Positions 42,908 through 51,708 of a stretch of DNA of 64,000 bases are shown here, piece after piece. The stretch is from assembly GCF_003013405.1 (NCBI RefSeq), contig NZ_PXZL01000031.1, positions 1-64,000 of the forward strand, in the 5' to 3' direction. The stretch comes from Brevibacillus formosus. Lineage in GTDB: Bacteria > Bacillota > Bacilli > Brevibacillales > Brevibacillaceae. The notes below the pieces were generated by a model. That model was not told the DNA's origin. It searched no databases and worked only from the letters and a program-made list of their open reading frames with translations. Both the position numbers and the translations under genes were made by a program. How positions within the stretch are numbered: the first letter of the stretch is position 1; each line of letters opens with the position of its first letter.

Positions 42908-43036
42908 TTGTGACTCTCCTCATTTTTTATGAAGTGATGCCTCTATCCTAACATTTTTTTTGATGAAGAAAGTGAACAAATTCGGGTCATTCCTGTGTCG
43001 ATATCATGAGGGCGGTGTATTTCTTTTGCCATGTTC

Positions 43037-43420
43037 TTAACTGTAATCTTCAATCAGGGAGACTTTGCCTTCTTTCATCATAAATATCGATTTCCCTTTT
43101 AATTGGAGCGTATCTCCAGCCTTGAGTCCATTTGGCAAATCAATCGCGAGGGTTCCTTCATAATCAATCTGCACTTCTGCTTTGTCATCCATCACGAGGC
43201 AGGTGAGAATAGTCTGACGCCGACTCGAGAAGATTTTCGCAGACTTTTCAGCTAGCTCTCTAAACGCTTCTATTCCTGTTGTTTCTGTGTCCAGTTCACC
43301 GTTGGAATAATTCCTGAACACAATATCCGAATGCAAGAGTTTCACCATACCTTCGACATCAAATGAATTATAGGCCCGCACATAATTTTCAATGATTCCT
43401 TTTACCTCTTCATTCGTCAT
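43037..43420 (-). CDS. SnoaL/NTF2-like fold protein
   Basis: A 127-residue cone-fold protein (IIENYVRAYNSFDVEGMVKLLHSDIVFRNYSNGE ... GKSIFMMKEGKVSLIEDYS) typical of the SnoaL-like polyketide-cyclase/NTF2 superfamily. The second ATG, 8 nt after AGAGGAG, is preferred over the one 6 bp upstream. The ligand and activity cannot be predicted. Single-gene unit. Confidence 0.8.
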   Translation of the reverse strand: MTNEEVKGIIENYVRAYNSFDVEGMVKLLHSDIVFRNYSNGELDTETTGIEAFRELAEKSAKIFSSRRQTILTCLVMDDKAEVQIDYEGTLAIDLPNGLKAGDTLQLKGKSIFMMKEGKVSLIEDYS

Positions 43421-43598
43421 GGTCATGCTCCTCTTCAGGGATATATCATGCGTATTCCTTAGATTTCGTTCGAATGCAGCTTTTCTCCTCTAAAAACGAT
43501 AAGAGAACAAACCATCCGGCAATTACCTTGATGCAACGAAAGAGCTGTTAGCAGTTGTCATCCTTTATTTGATGGTCATGAAAAACCTTTAAAAAAGG

Positions 43599-43626
43599 AA
43601 ACACGCCAATCTTGGGCGTGTTTTTT
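43599..43626. terminator. Terminator hairpin
   Basis: AACACGCC pairs with GGCGTGTT and has T runs on both strands. It ends the minus-strand old-yellow-enzyme gene. Confidence 0.8.
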
Positions 43627-43632
43627 GTAGGA

Positions 43633-44610
43633 TCATGGGATCAAAAGGCGTTCTGCGTAATCAGGGTCTTCCAAGAGAGGGCGACCAATCGCGACACTAT
43701 CGACGAGTTGGTCTTCGAGAATTCGATTGGCGAGACTGCGGCTATATATTTTTCCCACGGCAATGACCGGAATGCTGAAATGTTGTTTGATCGCGGCTGC
43801 GTGAGGCAACTGATAAGCCGTGTAGACGTCACTAGGCTGGATTGGGAGCAGTCCCCCTGTAGAGACATCGATCGCGTCCAATTCGGGCTCAAGCGGCTTT
43901 AGCATTTGCACCCAGTCTTCTGGGGTTAGACCGCCTTGGACAAAATCTGTAGCGGAAACACGGATGATAACCGGATAATCCCGTCCCACTTCGGCTCGAA
44001 TGGCCAGAAGTACGTCTTTCAGAAATCGTGCCCTGTTCTCGGGAGTACCACCATACGCATCCGTCCGCGTGTTGGACAAAGGCGATAAAAATTGATGAAG
44101 CAAAAATCCGTGCGCCGCGTGAAGCTCAATGCCATCAAAGCCTGCTTCGACGCTTCGCTTTGCCGCCAAACGGTATTCTTCGACGATGCCCTTCATTTCG
44201 GCAGGAGTCAGCGACTTAGGCGTTCCGTAGTAATCATCGTACGCAATCGCACTTGGAGCGACCAATTGCTTCGTTACATCAGGCGAAGCCTTCCTTCCGC
44301 CGTGTGACAGCTGGATAAAGATCGGGGTGTGCTGAGAGTGAACAGCTTCTGTTATTTTGCGCAAAGGCTCCACATGTTGGTCTGTAAAAATGCCGATGTC
44401 GTTGTGAAACAGTCTACCGTTGGATGAGACGGCGGTCGATTCCACAATCACCAGCGACACATGCTTGGCCCTGCGGCTGTAAAATTCGATATGATGGTCC
44501 GTGGCAAAACCTTCAGGAGTCCCCCTATACTGCTGCATGGGCGACATGATGAGCCGGTTTTTTAAGCGCAAGCTGCCAATGTTTATGGGGGCGTTTACGG
44601 TAAATGTCAT
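43633..44610 (-). CDS. Old-yellow-enzyme-family NADPH:flavin oxidoreductase (YqjM-like)
   Basis: A 325-residue FMN-dependent ene-reductase. The TIM-barrel landmarks are LKNRLIMSPMQQY, IQLSHGGRKAS, ELHAAHGFLLHQFLSPLSNTRTDAYGG and VIAVGKIYSRSLANRIL. In YqjM-type enzymes the loop after SPM holds a redox-tuning Cys (SPMCMY); here it is Gln, which should alter flavin potential or substrate range. It probably reduces activated alkenes or nitro compounds. It is divergent from an Lrp/AsnC regulator at 44759. Confidence 0.9.
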   Translation of the reverse strand: MTFTVNAPINIGSLRLKNRLIMSPMQQYRGTPEGFATDHHIEFYSRRAKHVSLVIVESTAVSSNGRLFHNDIGIFTDQHVEPLRKITEAVHSQHTPIFIQLSHGGRKASPDVTKQLVAPSAIAYDDYYGTPKSLTPAEMKGIVEEYRLAAKRSVEAGFDGIELHAAHGFLLHQFLSPLSNTRTDAYGGTPENRARFLKDVLLAIRAEVGRDYPVIIRVSATDFVQGGLTPEDWVQMLKPLEPELDAIDVSTGGLLPIQPSDVYTAYQLPHAAAIKQHFSIPVIAVGKIYSRSLANRILEDQLVDSVAIGRPLLEDPDYAERLLIP

Positions 44611-44758
44611 GTTCTCATTCTCCTCTTCTGTTTATGAGTGACATTTTATGGGAGATCGCATACAATTTACATAAGCTTTTGAAGGGATTTCAAGTCATAT
44701 GCCTTAGAAATTCATTTGTTTTAGGTATTCTACTTTCGAAAAGTGAGGTGTTGTGTGG

Positions 44759-45193
44759 ATGGACCAAATCGATCATAAAATTTTGTCGGTGCTTCACGAT
44801 CATGCCCGGATCCCCATTTCCGAGTTGAGCCGCATGATCGCGATGTCGCAGCCAGCTGTAACGGAGAGAGTGCGAAAAATGGAGGAGCAAGGCGTCATAA
44901 CTGCTTATCGGACGGAGCTTTCTCCCCAGAAGCTCGGCAAGCACACAACTGCATTTGTCCTGTTTAAAACGAGTGTGTGTAAGGATTTCATTGCATTTTG
45001 CGAACGAGCACCTGAGATTGTCGATCTCTACAGAATCAGCGGGGAGTACAATTATTTGATGAAGGTGCTGACTGAGACGACCGAATCACTGGCTGCCTTT
45101 TTGGATACATGCCATGCTTACGGATTTTCAACACCTTTAATTGTGCTCTCGAAGACATTCGAGAATAAAAGTTTGGTTCCAAGTACGGAGTAA
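44759..45193 (+). CDS. Lrp/AsnC-family regulator
   Basis: A 144-residue regulator: N-terminal HTH (LDQIDHKI-type start, LSRMIAMSQPAVTERVRKMEEQGVI) and C-terminal RAM ligand-binding domain (about 65-144, with ISGEYNYLMKV). The ATG has GAGGTG 8 nt upstream; a GTG 6 bp earlier is less likely. The divergent ene-reductase is a likely target; the SRPBCC gene follows 28 bp later and may be co-transcribed. Confidence 0.9.
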   Translation: MDQIDHKILSVLHDHARIPISELSRMIAMSQPAVTERVRKMEEQGVITAYRTELSPQKLGKHTTAFVLFKTSVCKDFIAFCERAPEIVDLYRISGEYNYLMKVLTETTESLAAFLDTCHAYGFSTPLIVLSKTFENKSLVPSTE

Positions 45194-45221
45194 AATCAAA
45201 CAAGATTGGCGAGGTGTCCCG

Positions 45222-45659
45222 ATGAAGGATCAAAAAACCGAATCAAGCAAAATCGTTGGACAAACGGCAGCGACAGGCTTCCAAGTAGGTGTACGCAGGA
45301 CGATGCCCATTACCCCAGAACAGGCTTGGGCGTTTTTAACCTCGTCCGAAGGGGTGAAGTTATGGCTTGGACATGTATCGAATCTTACCTTTAGCGAGGG
45401 GGAGACCTTTACTTCCAGCGATGGAATATCGGGTCAATTTCGTGTTGTAAAGCCGCTCCAGCAGTTTCGTTTAAAGTGGTCGATGAAGGAATGGGAAAAG
45501 CCGTCCACATTGCAAATCCGGCTGCTATCCGACAAGCCTGACCGAACGACAATTAGTTTTCATCAAGAGAATTTGGATCACATGAACACAAGGGAGCAAA
45601 TGAAGCTTCACTGGGAAGAAGTTCTGAATGAAATCAGGCAAAAAGTCTCCATGATATAG
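45222..45659 (+). CDS. SRPBCC (AHSA1-like) domain protein
   Basis: A 145-residue protein started at the ATG after GAGGTG. From about residue 25 the START-like SRPBCC pattern is visible: MPITPEQAWAFLTSSEGVKLWLGHVSNLTFSEGE, FRVVKPLQQFRLKWSMKEWEKPSTLQIRL and TTISFHQENL with a final LHWEEVLNEI helix. AHSA1-like proteins bind hydrophobic ligands or act as Hsp90-type co-factors in eukaryotes. Role here unknown. Confidence 0.82.
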   Translation: MKDQKTESSKIVGQTAATGFQVGVRRTMPITPEQAWAFLTSSEGVKLWLGHVSNLTFSEGETFTSSDGISGQFRVVKPLQQFRLKWSMKEWEKPSTLQIRLLSDKPDRTTISFHQENLDHMNTREQMKLHWEEVLNEIRQKVSMI

Positions 45660-45674
45660 AGGGAATAAGCTTAT

Positions 45675-45722
45675 AAACTGCACCTTTCGTTTATGTGTTT
45701 CACAATGGGGTGCAGTTTTTTT
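45675..45722. repeat. Second IS150-end-like terminator hairpin
   Basis: AAACTGCACC pairs with GGTGCAGTTT plus a long T run. Read on the minus strand it begins AACTGCACCCCATTGTG, similar to the hairpin at 29716-29768. It can terminate the SRPBCC gene. Confidence 0.5.
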
Positions 45723-45914
45723 GCGTGGTCGCACATGATGAAAATACGACTTCTTTCCAGACAATGATGAAGTGGCGGGTAAGCAATTCGATCCAGATCG
45801 CAGCACGCCTGCTTCTGAAAGCTTCCTCTGTTCATAATGGGCAAGCGAATGCACATAGCTTAATCAGTAGCGGGCGGATAAGTCCTTGCTGGTGAACGAA
45901 GTGGGGGGAGACAA

Positions 45915-47030
45915 ATGAGCAATGAAATGATAAGGAGTGAAATAGAGAGCAACCTGAAGGCAAAAGTAGCTTCTGATCCACGACTGCACAATGTGTATCT
46001 GTTAATCCATTCCGATAAGCTGGATATCCACTGGACAATAGCGGCTGGCAATACAGATGGAGCGACAGCCAACCCGAATCAACCCTATCACACGGCTAGC
46101 GTGGGCAAGGTTTTTACGGCTGTTATCGTATCGATCCTAGCAGAAAAAGGTCTCGTTACGTTTGAAGACCCCATTGCCAACTATTTACCCACTGAGATTC
46201 GAAAAGATCTCCACATCTGGAAAGGAAAAGATTACACAAACGAAATTCAGATCAAGCATCTACTCAACAATACTTCTGGATTACCTGATTTCTTTGAAGA
46301 AAAGCCGAAGCGGGGGAAAGGTTTCCTTGAAGAGATTTTGGAGGATTCCTCACGATATTGGACGCCGCAAGAAACCATACAATGGTCGAAAAAGCACTTA
46401 CAGCCGCGCTTTGAGCCTGGGAAACGCGTTCATTATACAGACACAGGGTACAATCTGTTAGGGCTCGTGATTGAAAAGGTGACTGCCAAGCCCTACCACG
46501 AAGTTCTCCATGACTACATTTTTAAGCCCCTACAAATGAATTACTCTTATTTATCGCAGTATTCCAAGCCCGTCATCAAAAGCGAGCATCCGGTAGCCCA
46601 TCTCTATTTGGATGGGATAAAAATAAACGTAGAAAACTACCGCAGCTTCAGCAGTTTTTACTCGGGAGGGCAAACCGTAAGTACAATGGAAGATCAGCTG
46701 CGTTTCATGAAAGCACTCGTCTACAATCAGATGATCAAAAAAGAAACGCTCGAGATTATGCAGCAGTGGAACAACATGCGGATCGGCATGGATTATGGCT
46801 ATGGACTCATGCAGATGCGTTTTCTTCCGTTTACGCAAAAGTATACGGGGTGGGGACACTTAGGGGCGAGTGGCAGCTACATGCTTTATTTTCCCAACTT
46901 GGAGGTATATCTGATCGGGAGCTTCAATCAGACTGCCTATCAAGCAAAAGGGATGAACTATCTCTTTTTTCACGTTCTGCGCAAATTAGCGAAGGCAAAA
47001 CCTCGTGAAGTTTCCAATATTGACAAGTAG
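45915..47030 (+). CDS. Serine beta-lactamase-like hydrolase (class C/AmpH type)
   Basis: A 371-residue penicillin-binding-like hydrolase without a signal peptide. The nucleophile motif is TASVGKVF (S-x-x-K), the second motif is YTDTGYN and the third is WGHLGASG (HxG). These place it in the Pfam Beta-lactamase/serine hydrolase clan, which includes esterases and D-aminopeptidases. No secretion signal means it is unlikely to be a true resistance enzyme. GGGGGGAG precedes the ATG. A Fur box follows. Confidence 0.85.
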   Translation: MSNEMIRSEIESNLKAKVASDPRLHNVYLLIHSDKLDIHWTIAAGNTDGATANPNQPYHTASVGKVFTAVIVSILAEKGLVTFEDPIANYLPTEIRKDLHIWKGKDYTNEIQIKHLLNNTSGLPDFFEEKPKRGKGFLEEILEDSSRYWTPQETIQWSKKHLQPRFEPGKRVHYTDTGYNLLGLVIEKVTAKPYHEVLHDYIFKPLQMNYSYLSQYSKPVIKSEHPVAHLYLDGIKINVENYRSFSSFYSGGQTVSTMEDQLRFMKALVYNQMIKKETLEIMQQWNNMRIGMDYGYGLMQMRFLPFTQKYTGWGHLGASGSYMLYFPNLEVYLIGSFNQTAYQAKGMNYLFFHVLRKLAKAKPREVSNIDK

Positions 47031-47060
47031 AAGAGAAATGACTATAGTAGTTGAGTGATT

Positions 47061-47079
47061 GAGATTGATAATCACTATC
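47061..47079 (+). promoter_or_regulatory. Fur box before the siderophore-binding lipoprotein
   Basis: GAGATTGATAATCACTATC agrees with the 19-bp Fur consensus at 15 of 19 positions and lies 36 bp before the start of the iron-siderophore binding protein. Iron-repressed expression is inferred. Confidence 0.75.
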
Positions 47080-47115
47080 GTAAAATTAGTATCAGGAGTA
47101 AGGAGATCGCTTACC

Positions 47116-48048
47116 ATGAAAAAAGCATTCATTCCTTTCATTATGATGTTCATGCTCTTGCTTGGCGCTTGTGGGTCTCAACAGGCTCAACCTGCACAGC
47201 CCGCGACACCAGCGGAAGGCAACGAAGCGAAAGAGGGAACCGTAATTTACAAATCTGAAAAAGGACCTGTTGAGGTTCCGGCACAACCGAAACGAATCGT
47301 CGGACTTACAAATGCCCCGAATATTGTATCGATGAAGGGTACACTTGTCGGAGTAGATCAATGGACGAAGCAAAATCCGCTTTTTACAGAAAAATTAAAA
47401 GATGTGGAAGTCGTATCGGATGCAGATTTGGAGAAAATTCTTGCTCTGAAACCTGATCTGATTGTAGCGGGATCGGAAATGAAAAATCTTGATCAGCTTA
47501 GCAAAATTGCGCCGACTGTCGTGTTTACGTGGGGCAAGCTGGATTACTTATCGCAGCAGTTGGAGATCGGCAAGCTGTTGAACAAGGAAAAGGAAGCCCA
47601 GGCGTGGATTGATGATTTCAAGAACCGTGCAAAAACAGCCGGTGAACAAATTAAAACGAAAATCGGTGAAAATGCAACAGTATCTGTCATCGAGTATGAC
47701 ACGAAAGATTTTTATGTTTTCGGAAATAACTGGGCGCGTGGTACGGAAATCCTCTATCAAGCGATGGGCTTAAACATGCCGGACAAAGTAAAAAAGGACG
47801 TTCTCGGTCCTGGTTACTATAAGTTGTCGACGGAAGCAATTCCGGAATATGCTGGTGATTATCTCGTCCTTAGCAGAAGAAACGGTAGTACCAATGATTT
47901 CTTGGAATCTGCGACATGGAAAAACATTCCGGCTGTCAAACAAGATCGTATCATTGAGATTGACACAGAAGCTTCCACTTATAGTGATCCGATCACACTC
48001 GAATATTTGCTGAAAATCTTTACGGAACAGTTTCTTGCCAAATCTTAA
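47116..48048 (+). CDS. Iron-siderophore ABC transporter substrate-binding lipoprotein
   Basis: A 310-residue lipoprotein started at the ATG after AAGGAG; the lipobox is LLLGAC. The mature protein is a type III periplasmic binding protein: PKRIVGLTNAPNIVSMKGTLVGVDQ, LEKILALKPDLIVAGSEM, PTVVFTWGK and AYLVLSRRNG-like C-terminal lobe, as in FhuD/YfiY/FeuA relatives. No permease or ATPase gene is adjacent, so it must use a module encoded elsewhere. A Fur box lies in its promoter and a terminator overlaps its stop. Confidence 0.9.
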   Translation: MKKAFIPFIMMFMLLLGACGSQQAQPAQPATPAEGNEAKEGTVIYKSEKGPVEVPAQPKRIVGLTNAPNIVSMKGTLVGVDQWTKQNPLFTEKLKDVEVVSDADLEKILALKPDLIVAGSEMKNLDQLSKIAPTVVFTWGKLDYLSQQLEIGKLLNKEKEAQAWIDDFKNRAKTAGEQIKTKIGENATVSVIEYDTKDFYVFGNNWARGTEILYQAMGLNMPDKVKKDVLGPGYYKLSTEAIPEYAGDYLVLSRRNGSTNDFLESATWKNIPAVKQDRIIEIDTEASTYSDPITLEYLLKIFTEQFLAKS

Positions 48049-48072
48049 ATGCTTGGGAATCCAAGCATTTTT
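48047..48072 (+). terminator. Rho-independent terminator
   Basis: AAATGCTTGG-GAAT-CCAAGCATTT plus T run; it begins within the stop codon of the preceding gene. Confidence 0.85.
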
Positions 48073-48175
48073 CTTTTTGCTTTTTGTTCATTTCCACTGT
48101 ATCTGGAAATTGAAGTAAAATAGATGAGGAGTCCTATGCTTTGAACAAAAACAACAGAAAAAAAGAGGTGTGACG

Positions 48176-48937
48176 ATGGTAGAAGAGTTGTCCAATTACC
48201 TAAAGGAATGTGACATAGAAGTGGTTGCTGCGGAAGAGTTCTCGGTACCTGCTACAAAGGCAGATAAGCACAGCATCTTGGTCCTGCCTAGCTATAATAT
48301 ACTAGAGATGATAGAAGAAGCAGTGGACGAAGAGGGATCACTCTCTGATTATGTACATAACCAGCTCGAGGAAGTTCACCGTTTATCCGTTGAGGATGTC
48401 TTTCGGCGAATTGTGGAATCTCGCCTTTTGTATACAGACATTGCATCTGAGTTGAAAAGCTTGGAAGGAAAGAACTTTGAAGGCATCTATAAGGCATATT
48501 CCCTTATATGGGAAGGGAATGAACTCCTCAATGAACAACTCAGTGAAACAGAGACGGAGTCTTTTCTCATAAGTGAAAAATGGGTGCAGGATCGGTTAGA
48601 AGATGATGCCCTGATTGTCATGGAATTGCCGTTAGCATCCGGTTATGAAGCACCGTTGTGGGTCCCAATGGGCGGCTACAATGAATGCCCATTACCCGTT
48701 TACCAGTCGGTGATCGTGAAGCACTGGCAGGAGGCGTATGGAATCAAGATTCTCGCTGTGACAGAAGATACTTGGATTTTTCAAGCCGGTTCAAGACCGC
48801 AGACCTACGAGGAGGCCTTAAAGCTGGCGCAAGAGCATTTCATCTTTTGTCAGTACGTCTTGGATGAGTTGCCTTCATTAGGGCATTACGCTGATTATTT
48901 AATGAAACAGGATGTTTGGTATTTTTGGTGGGATTAA
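48176..48937 (+). CDS. DUF4253 domain protein
   Basis: A 253-residue cytoplasmic, acidic protein started at the ATG after AAAGAGG. The C-terminal 100 residues match the DUF4253 pattern: VPMGGYNECPLPVYQSVIVKHW, YGIKILAVTEDTWIFQAGSRP, EALKLAQEHFIFCQYVLDE and a final LMKQDVWYFWWD. The N-terminal 140 residues are unassigned. Such proteins often occur as orphan immunity-like or unknown genes; function is not known. Confidence 0.75.
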   Translation: MVEELSNYLKECDIEVVAAEEFSVPATKADKHSILVLPSYNILEMIEEAVDEEGSLSDYVHNQLEEVHRLSVEDVFRRIVESRLLYTDIASELKSLEGKNFEGIYKAYSLIWEGNELLNEQLSETETESFLISEKWVQDRLEDDALIVMELPLASGYEAPLWVPMGGYNECPLPVYQSVIVKHWQEAYGIKILAVTEDTWIFQAGSRPQTYEEALKLAQEHFIFCQYVLDELPSLGHYADYLMKQDVWYFWWD

Positions 48938-49022
48938 CCTGCCATATTCCTGAAATATCTCCCGTGTTCCGACAATAAACATAACAAGATACCAAAGAAC
49001 ACTGGGGAAGGAATGAGCAATC

Positions 49023-49469
49023 ATGCCTCAAGGAATACATGATGTGGAGCTGAACTTGCCCATCGGGGCGGTATGGCAGTTTGTGAGTATAGTGGAGAAT
49101 TGGGTTCCACTGGTACCTGGCTACATCAGCCACGAGGTAATCAATGAACGTCGTGTCGCTTGGACGTTTACAGGAGATATCGGCATCATGAAGAAGACGA
49201 TCAGCCTGCAAGTGGATATCACCGAATGGACGCCTCCGACCGAGGTGAAGTTTACCTTGACGGGGATAAGCGGGAATTTTACTGGACATGGCTACTTCAA
49301 AGCAAAAGCATTGGGGGAGGCACGTACGAAAATGACGGGGTGTCTCGACATCACTGCCCATGGTGTGAAGGGCCCCATGATTAACTCCATTCTGAAATCC
49401 AATCTTCCCAAGACAACAAGAGAATTGGTGGAAGCGATCGCCAAGCGCCTCCATTCCGTTACCAGGTAA
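49023..49469 (+). CDS. CoxG-like SRPBCC protein
   Basis: A 148-residue protein of the CoxG/carbon monoxide dehydrogenase subunit G-like SRPBCC branch: LNLPIGAVWQFVSIVENWVPLVPGYISHEVI, FTLTGISGNFTGHGYFKAKALGEARTKMTGCLDITAHG and a C-terminal helix (TRELVEAIAKRL). No CO dehydrogenase genes are near, so it is probably a ligand-binding or membrane-linked protein of unknown role. It ends in a strong hairpin terminator. Confidence 0.8.
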   Translation: MPQGIHDVELNLPIGAVWQFVSIVENWVPLVPGYISHEVINERRVAWTFTGDIGIMKKTISLQVDITEWTPPTEVKFTLTGISGNFTGHGYFKAKALGEARTKMTGCLDITAHGVKGPMINSILKSNLPKTTRELVEAIAKRLHSVTR

Positions 49470-49497
49470 AAAAACACGCCTTCGAGGCGTGTTTTTT
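49469..49497. terminator. Terminator between convergent genes
   Basis: AAAAACACGCCT-TCG-AGGCGTGTTTTT, with T runs on both strands; it separates the CoxG-like gene from the convergent histidine kinase gene. Confidence 0.85.
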
Positions 49498-49513
49498 GCT
49501 TGTCGAGACACGT

Positions 49514-50872
49514 TCACTCACGGACAACAGGAAGTGCTGGCAAAAACACCGAAAACGTCGTACCTTTCTCTACCTCGCTATGTACTTCAATCCACCCGTG
49601 ATGCACGAAGATGTTTTGTTGTGCGATCGCGAGCCCAAGACCCGTTCCGCCGCTTGGACGAGCTCTGGAATGGTCTGCTCTGTAAAAGCGGTTAAAGATA
49701 AGGGGAAGGTCCTCCTCCGGTATGCCCGTTCCGTTATCTTCTATCATGATTCGGACATACTCATTCTGGCGGTCTTGCCTGTACACCCGGTCAACATGCA
49801 GCTTTACGTATCCCCCTTGGTTTGTGTAATGGAGGGCATTGATCAGGAGATTGTAAAGAGCTTGAAGAATACGTTGCTTCTCTACGGACACCTCAATGAC
49901 TTCCTCTGAGATATGCGTAATGAGACAGATGTGCTTATCTTCCGCCAAGAATTGGGTCTTTTCCACCAATTGATTCAGAATCATGACGATATTCTCGGTT
50001 TTTGGATACAGTTGCGTGCCGCCAGCCTCTAGCTTGGACAGATCCAAGACTTCATTCACCATGCGTGATAACCGCAACACTTCATCGAGAAGAGACGATT
50101 GCTTTTCAAAGGAAAGCGCGGTCCCCGTATCCTGGGCGAGCTCCAACTCCCCCTGAATAATCATGAGCGGCGTTTTCAATTCATGAGTGACATCGGATAG
50201 CAACTGCTTTCGGGATCGTTCCAGGCTTGCGAGGCTGTCGTTCATCTCCTGTAAAGCTCGCGAGATCGCCCCGAATTCATCCTTTCTGTGAATGGGAAAG
50301 GAAACCTCTTGATTTCCGCCTTTGATCAAATCGATTCCTTTGATAATCTCGCGTATTGGTTTGGTCAGCCTCCAGGACAAAATGAAAATGGTGACCAAAG
50401 CGGCAAGACAAGTGAAGAGGATCGATACTCGGGCGATGGCAGGTAGAATACTGTACCACATCGTTTTGAATTCGTACGTCTTATATTGGGCGTCATTCAT
50501 GACAAATAGCCGGCCGATTTTCTGCTCATTGTTACCGTATAACGTCAATTTATAGCCTTGGTCCCGAAGGTCACGGAGATGTAAGCTCCCTTGCTGATAA
50601 AGCATCTTATCTTCTATAACTAATCCAATTTCGACAAAATCACGGCTGTGCTCGAATGCTCCGGCCTGAACCCCAATCCCATCCCAGGATTCACCGTGAT
50701 TCACATAGTATTGCTCGAACTCATCCCGTAACGAATCAAAAAGTGCTTTCTCCTCCAAATAAACAAGATCGCGATCAATGTAAAACTGAATGTGCGTGAC
50801 AGCGAGTAGGCTGAGCATGATGAAGACGATCAAAATGCTCATCGACAGCATCAGCTTCGTTCTAATTTTCAT
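49514..50872 (-). CDS. Sensor histidine kinase
   Basis: A 452-residue kinase started at the ATG after GGAGCAAACC. Two membrane segments (about 9-30 and 165-185) enclose an extracellular sensor loop. HAMP (WRLTKPIREIIKGIDLIKGGN), the H box (SDVTHELKTPLMIIQGELELA), the N box (LLINALHYTNQGG) and the G boxes (IEDNGTGIPEEDL, GGTGLGLAI) are intact. It overlaps the response-regulator gene by 11 bp and is translated from the same operon. Divergence from the multicopper-oxidase operon suggests copper or envelope stress as signal. Confidence 0.92.
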   Translation of the reverse strand: MKIRTKLMLSMSILIVFIMLSLLAVTHIQFYIDRDLVYLEEKALFDSLRDEFEQYYVNHGESWDGIGVQAGAFEHSRDFVEIGLVIEDKMLYQQGSLHLRDLRDQGYKLTLYGNNEQKIGRLFVMNDAQYKTYEFKTMWYSILPAIARVSILFTCLAALVTIFILSWRLTKPIREIIKGIDLIKGGNQEVSFPIHRKDEFGAISRALQEMNDSLASLERSRKQLLSDVTHELKTPLMIIQGELELAQDTGTALSFEKQSSLLDEVLRLSRMVNEVLDLSKLEAGGTQLYPKTENIVMILNQLVEKTQFLAEDKHICLITHISEEVIEVSVEKQRILQALYNLLINALHYTNQGGYVKLHVDRVYRQDRQNEYVRIMIEDNGTGIPEEDLPLIFNRFYRADHSRARPSGGTGLGLAIAQQNIFVHHGWIEVHSEVEKGTTFSVFLPALPVVRE

Positions 50873-51563
50873 GGTTTGCTCCGAACCGGTATCCAAAACC
50901 GTAAACCGTTTGGATGTACACGTTATGGTCGGCATCGTCCTCTATTTTCTTGCGCAGCTTGCTTATATGAGAATCAACCGTTCGTTCGTCGATGACGAAT
51001 TCTTCCTCGAAGGCGTGTTGAAGTAATTGCATTCGACTGTATACCCGACCAGGCTTTGATGCCAGCAGGTGAAGGAGCTTGAATTCGGTTGGAGTTAACC
51101 GCAGTTCTTGTTTGCCTTTAAATACTTGCAAGCTTTCCTCGTGAATCGTTAGTTCGCCTCTTCGGAGGACAGAAGGCAGCTCGTGGTTGTTTCCACCCTT
51201 GTTCATTCTCCGTAATAAAGAGCGGATTCGGGCGGATAATTCTCGCAGGCTGAAAGGTTTCGTCAAGTAATCGTCCGCTCCCATTTCCAAGCCAACGATT
51301 TTATCTGTTTCCTCTGTTTTGGCCGTGACCATGATAATTCCCGGCTCGCCTTGCTGTCTGAAGTGACGACATACATCCAGACCGTTCATATGGGGGAGCA
51401 TCCAATCCAGGATGACGATTTCCGGCTTGATTTGGGTAAAAAGCTGTACAGCGGTTTTCCCGTCCTGTGCGGTAAAGATATCGTACCCTTCCGACTGAAG
51501 GAAGGTTTCCATCAGCGACAAGATCTTCTCCTCATCTTCCACGATCAAAACCTTGATCCCCAT
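50862..51563 (-). CDS. OmpR-family response regulator
   Basis: A 233-residue regulator started at the ATG (a TTG 6 bp upstream is less likely). The receiver has VEDEEKIL, the phospho-acceptor in ILDWMLPHMNG and TKPFSLREL. The C-terminal winged helix shows LTPTEFKLLHLLASKPGRVYSR and RTVDSHISKLRKKIE. The kinase gene overlaps its 3' end. It is divergent from the 51709-54335 membrane/multicopper oxidase operon, with 145 bp between the starts, so that operon is a likely target. Confidence 0.93.
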   Translation of the reverse strand: MGIKVLIVEDEEKILSLMETFLQSEGYDIFTAQDGKTAVQLFTQIKPEIVILDWMLPHMNGLDVCRHFRQQGEPGIIMVTAKTEETDKIVGLEMGADDYLTKPFSLRELSARIRSLLRRMNKGGNNHELPSVLRRGELTIHEESLQVFKGKQELRLTPTEFKLLHLLASKPGRVYSRMQLLQHAFEEEFVIDERTVDSHISKLRKKIEDDADHNVYIQTVYGFGYRFGANHEN

Positions 51564-51708
51564 TCTCAAACCCCTATCTTTTTTAATTTTTTCCTATTAT
51601 ACAACAGGTAAGGAGCGTACATAGAGTCATCATAACCTCTCCAGATCATCACCATAAGTTCGCAACATTTTGGTGGTAGCATCAACAGCAAAAGGGGAGG
51701 GTGGGAAA

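Noticed and set aside
45915-47030. True secreted beta-lactamase
   Set aside because: The SxxK and HxG motifs fit the clan, but no signal peptide or lipobox is present and the clan includes many esterases.
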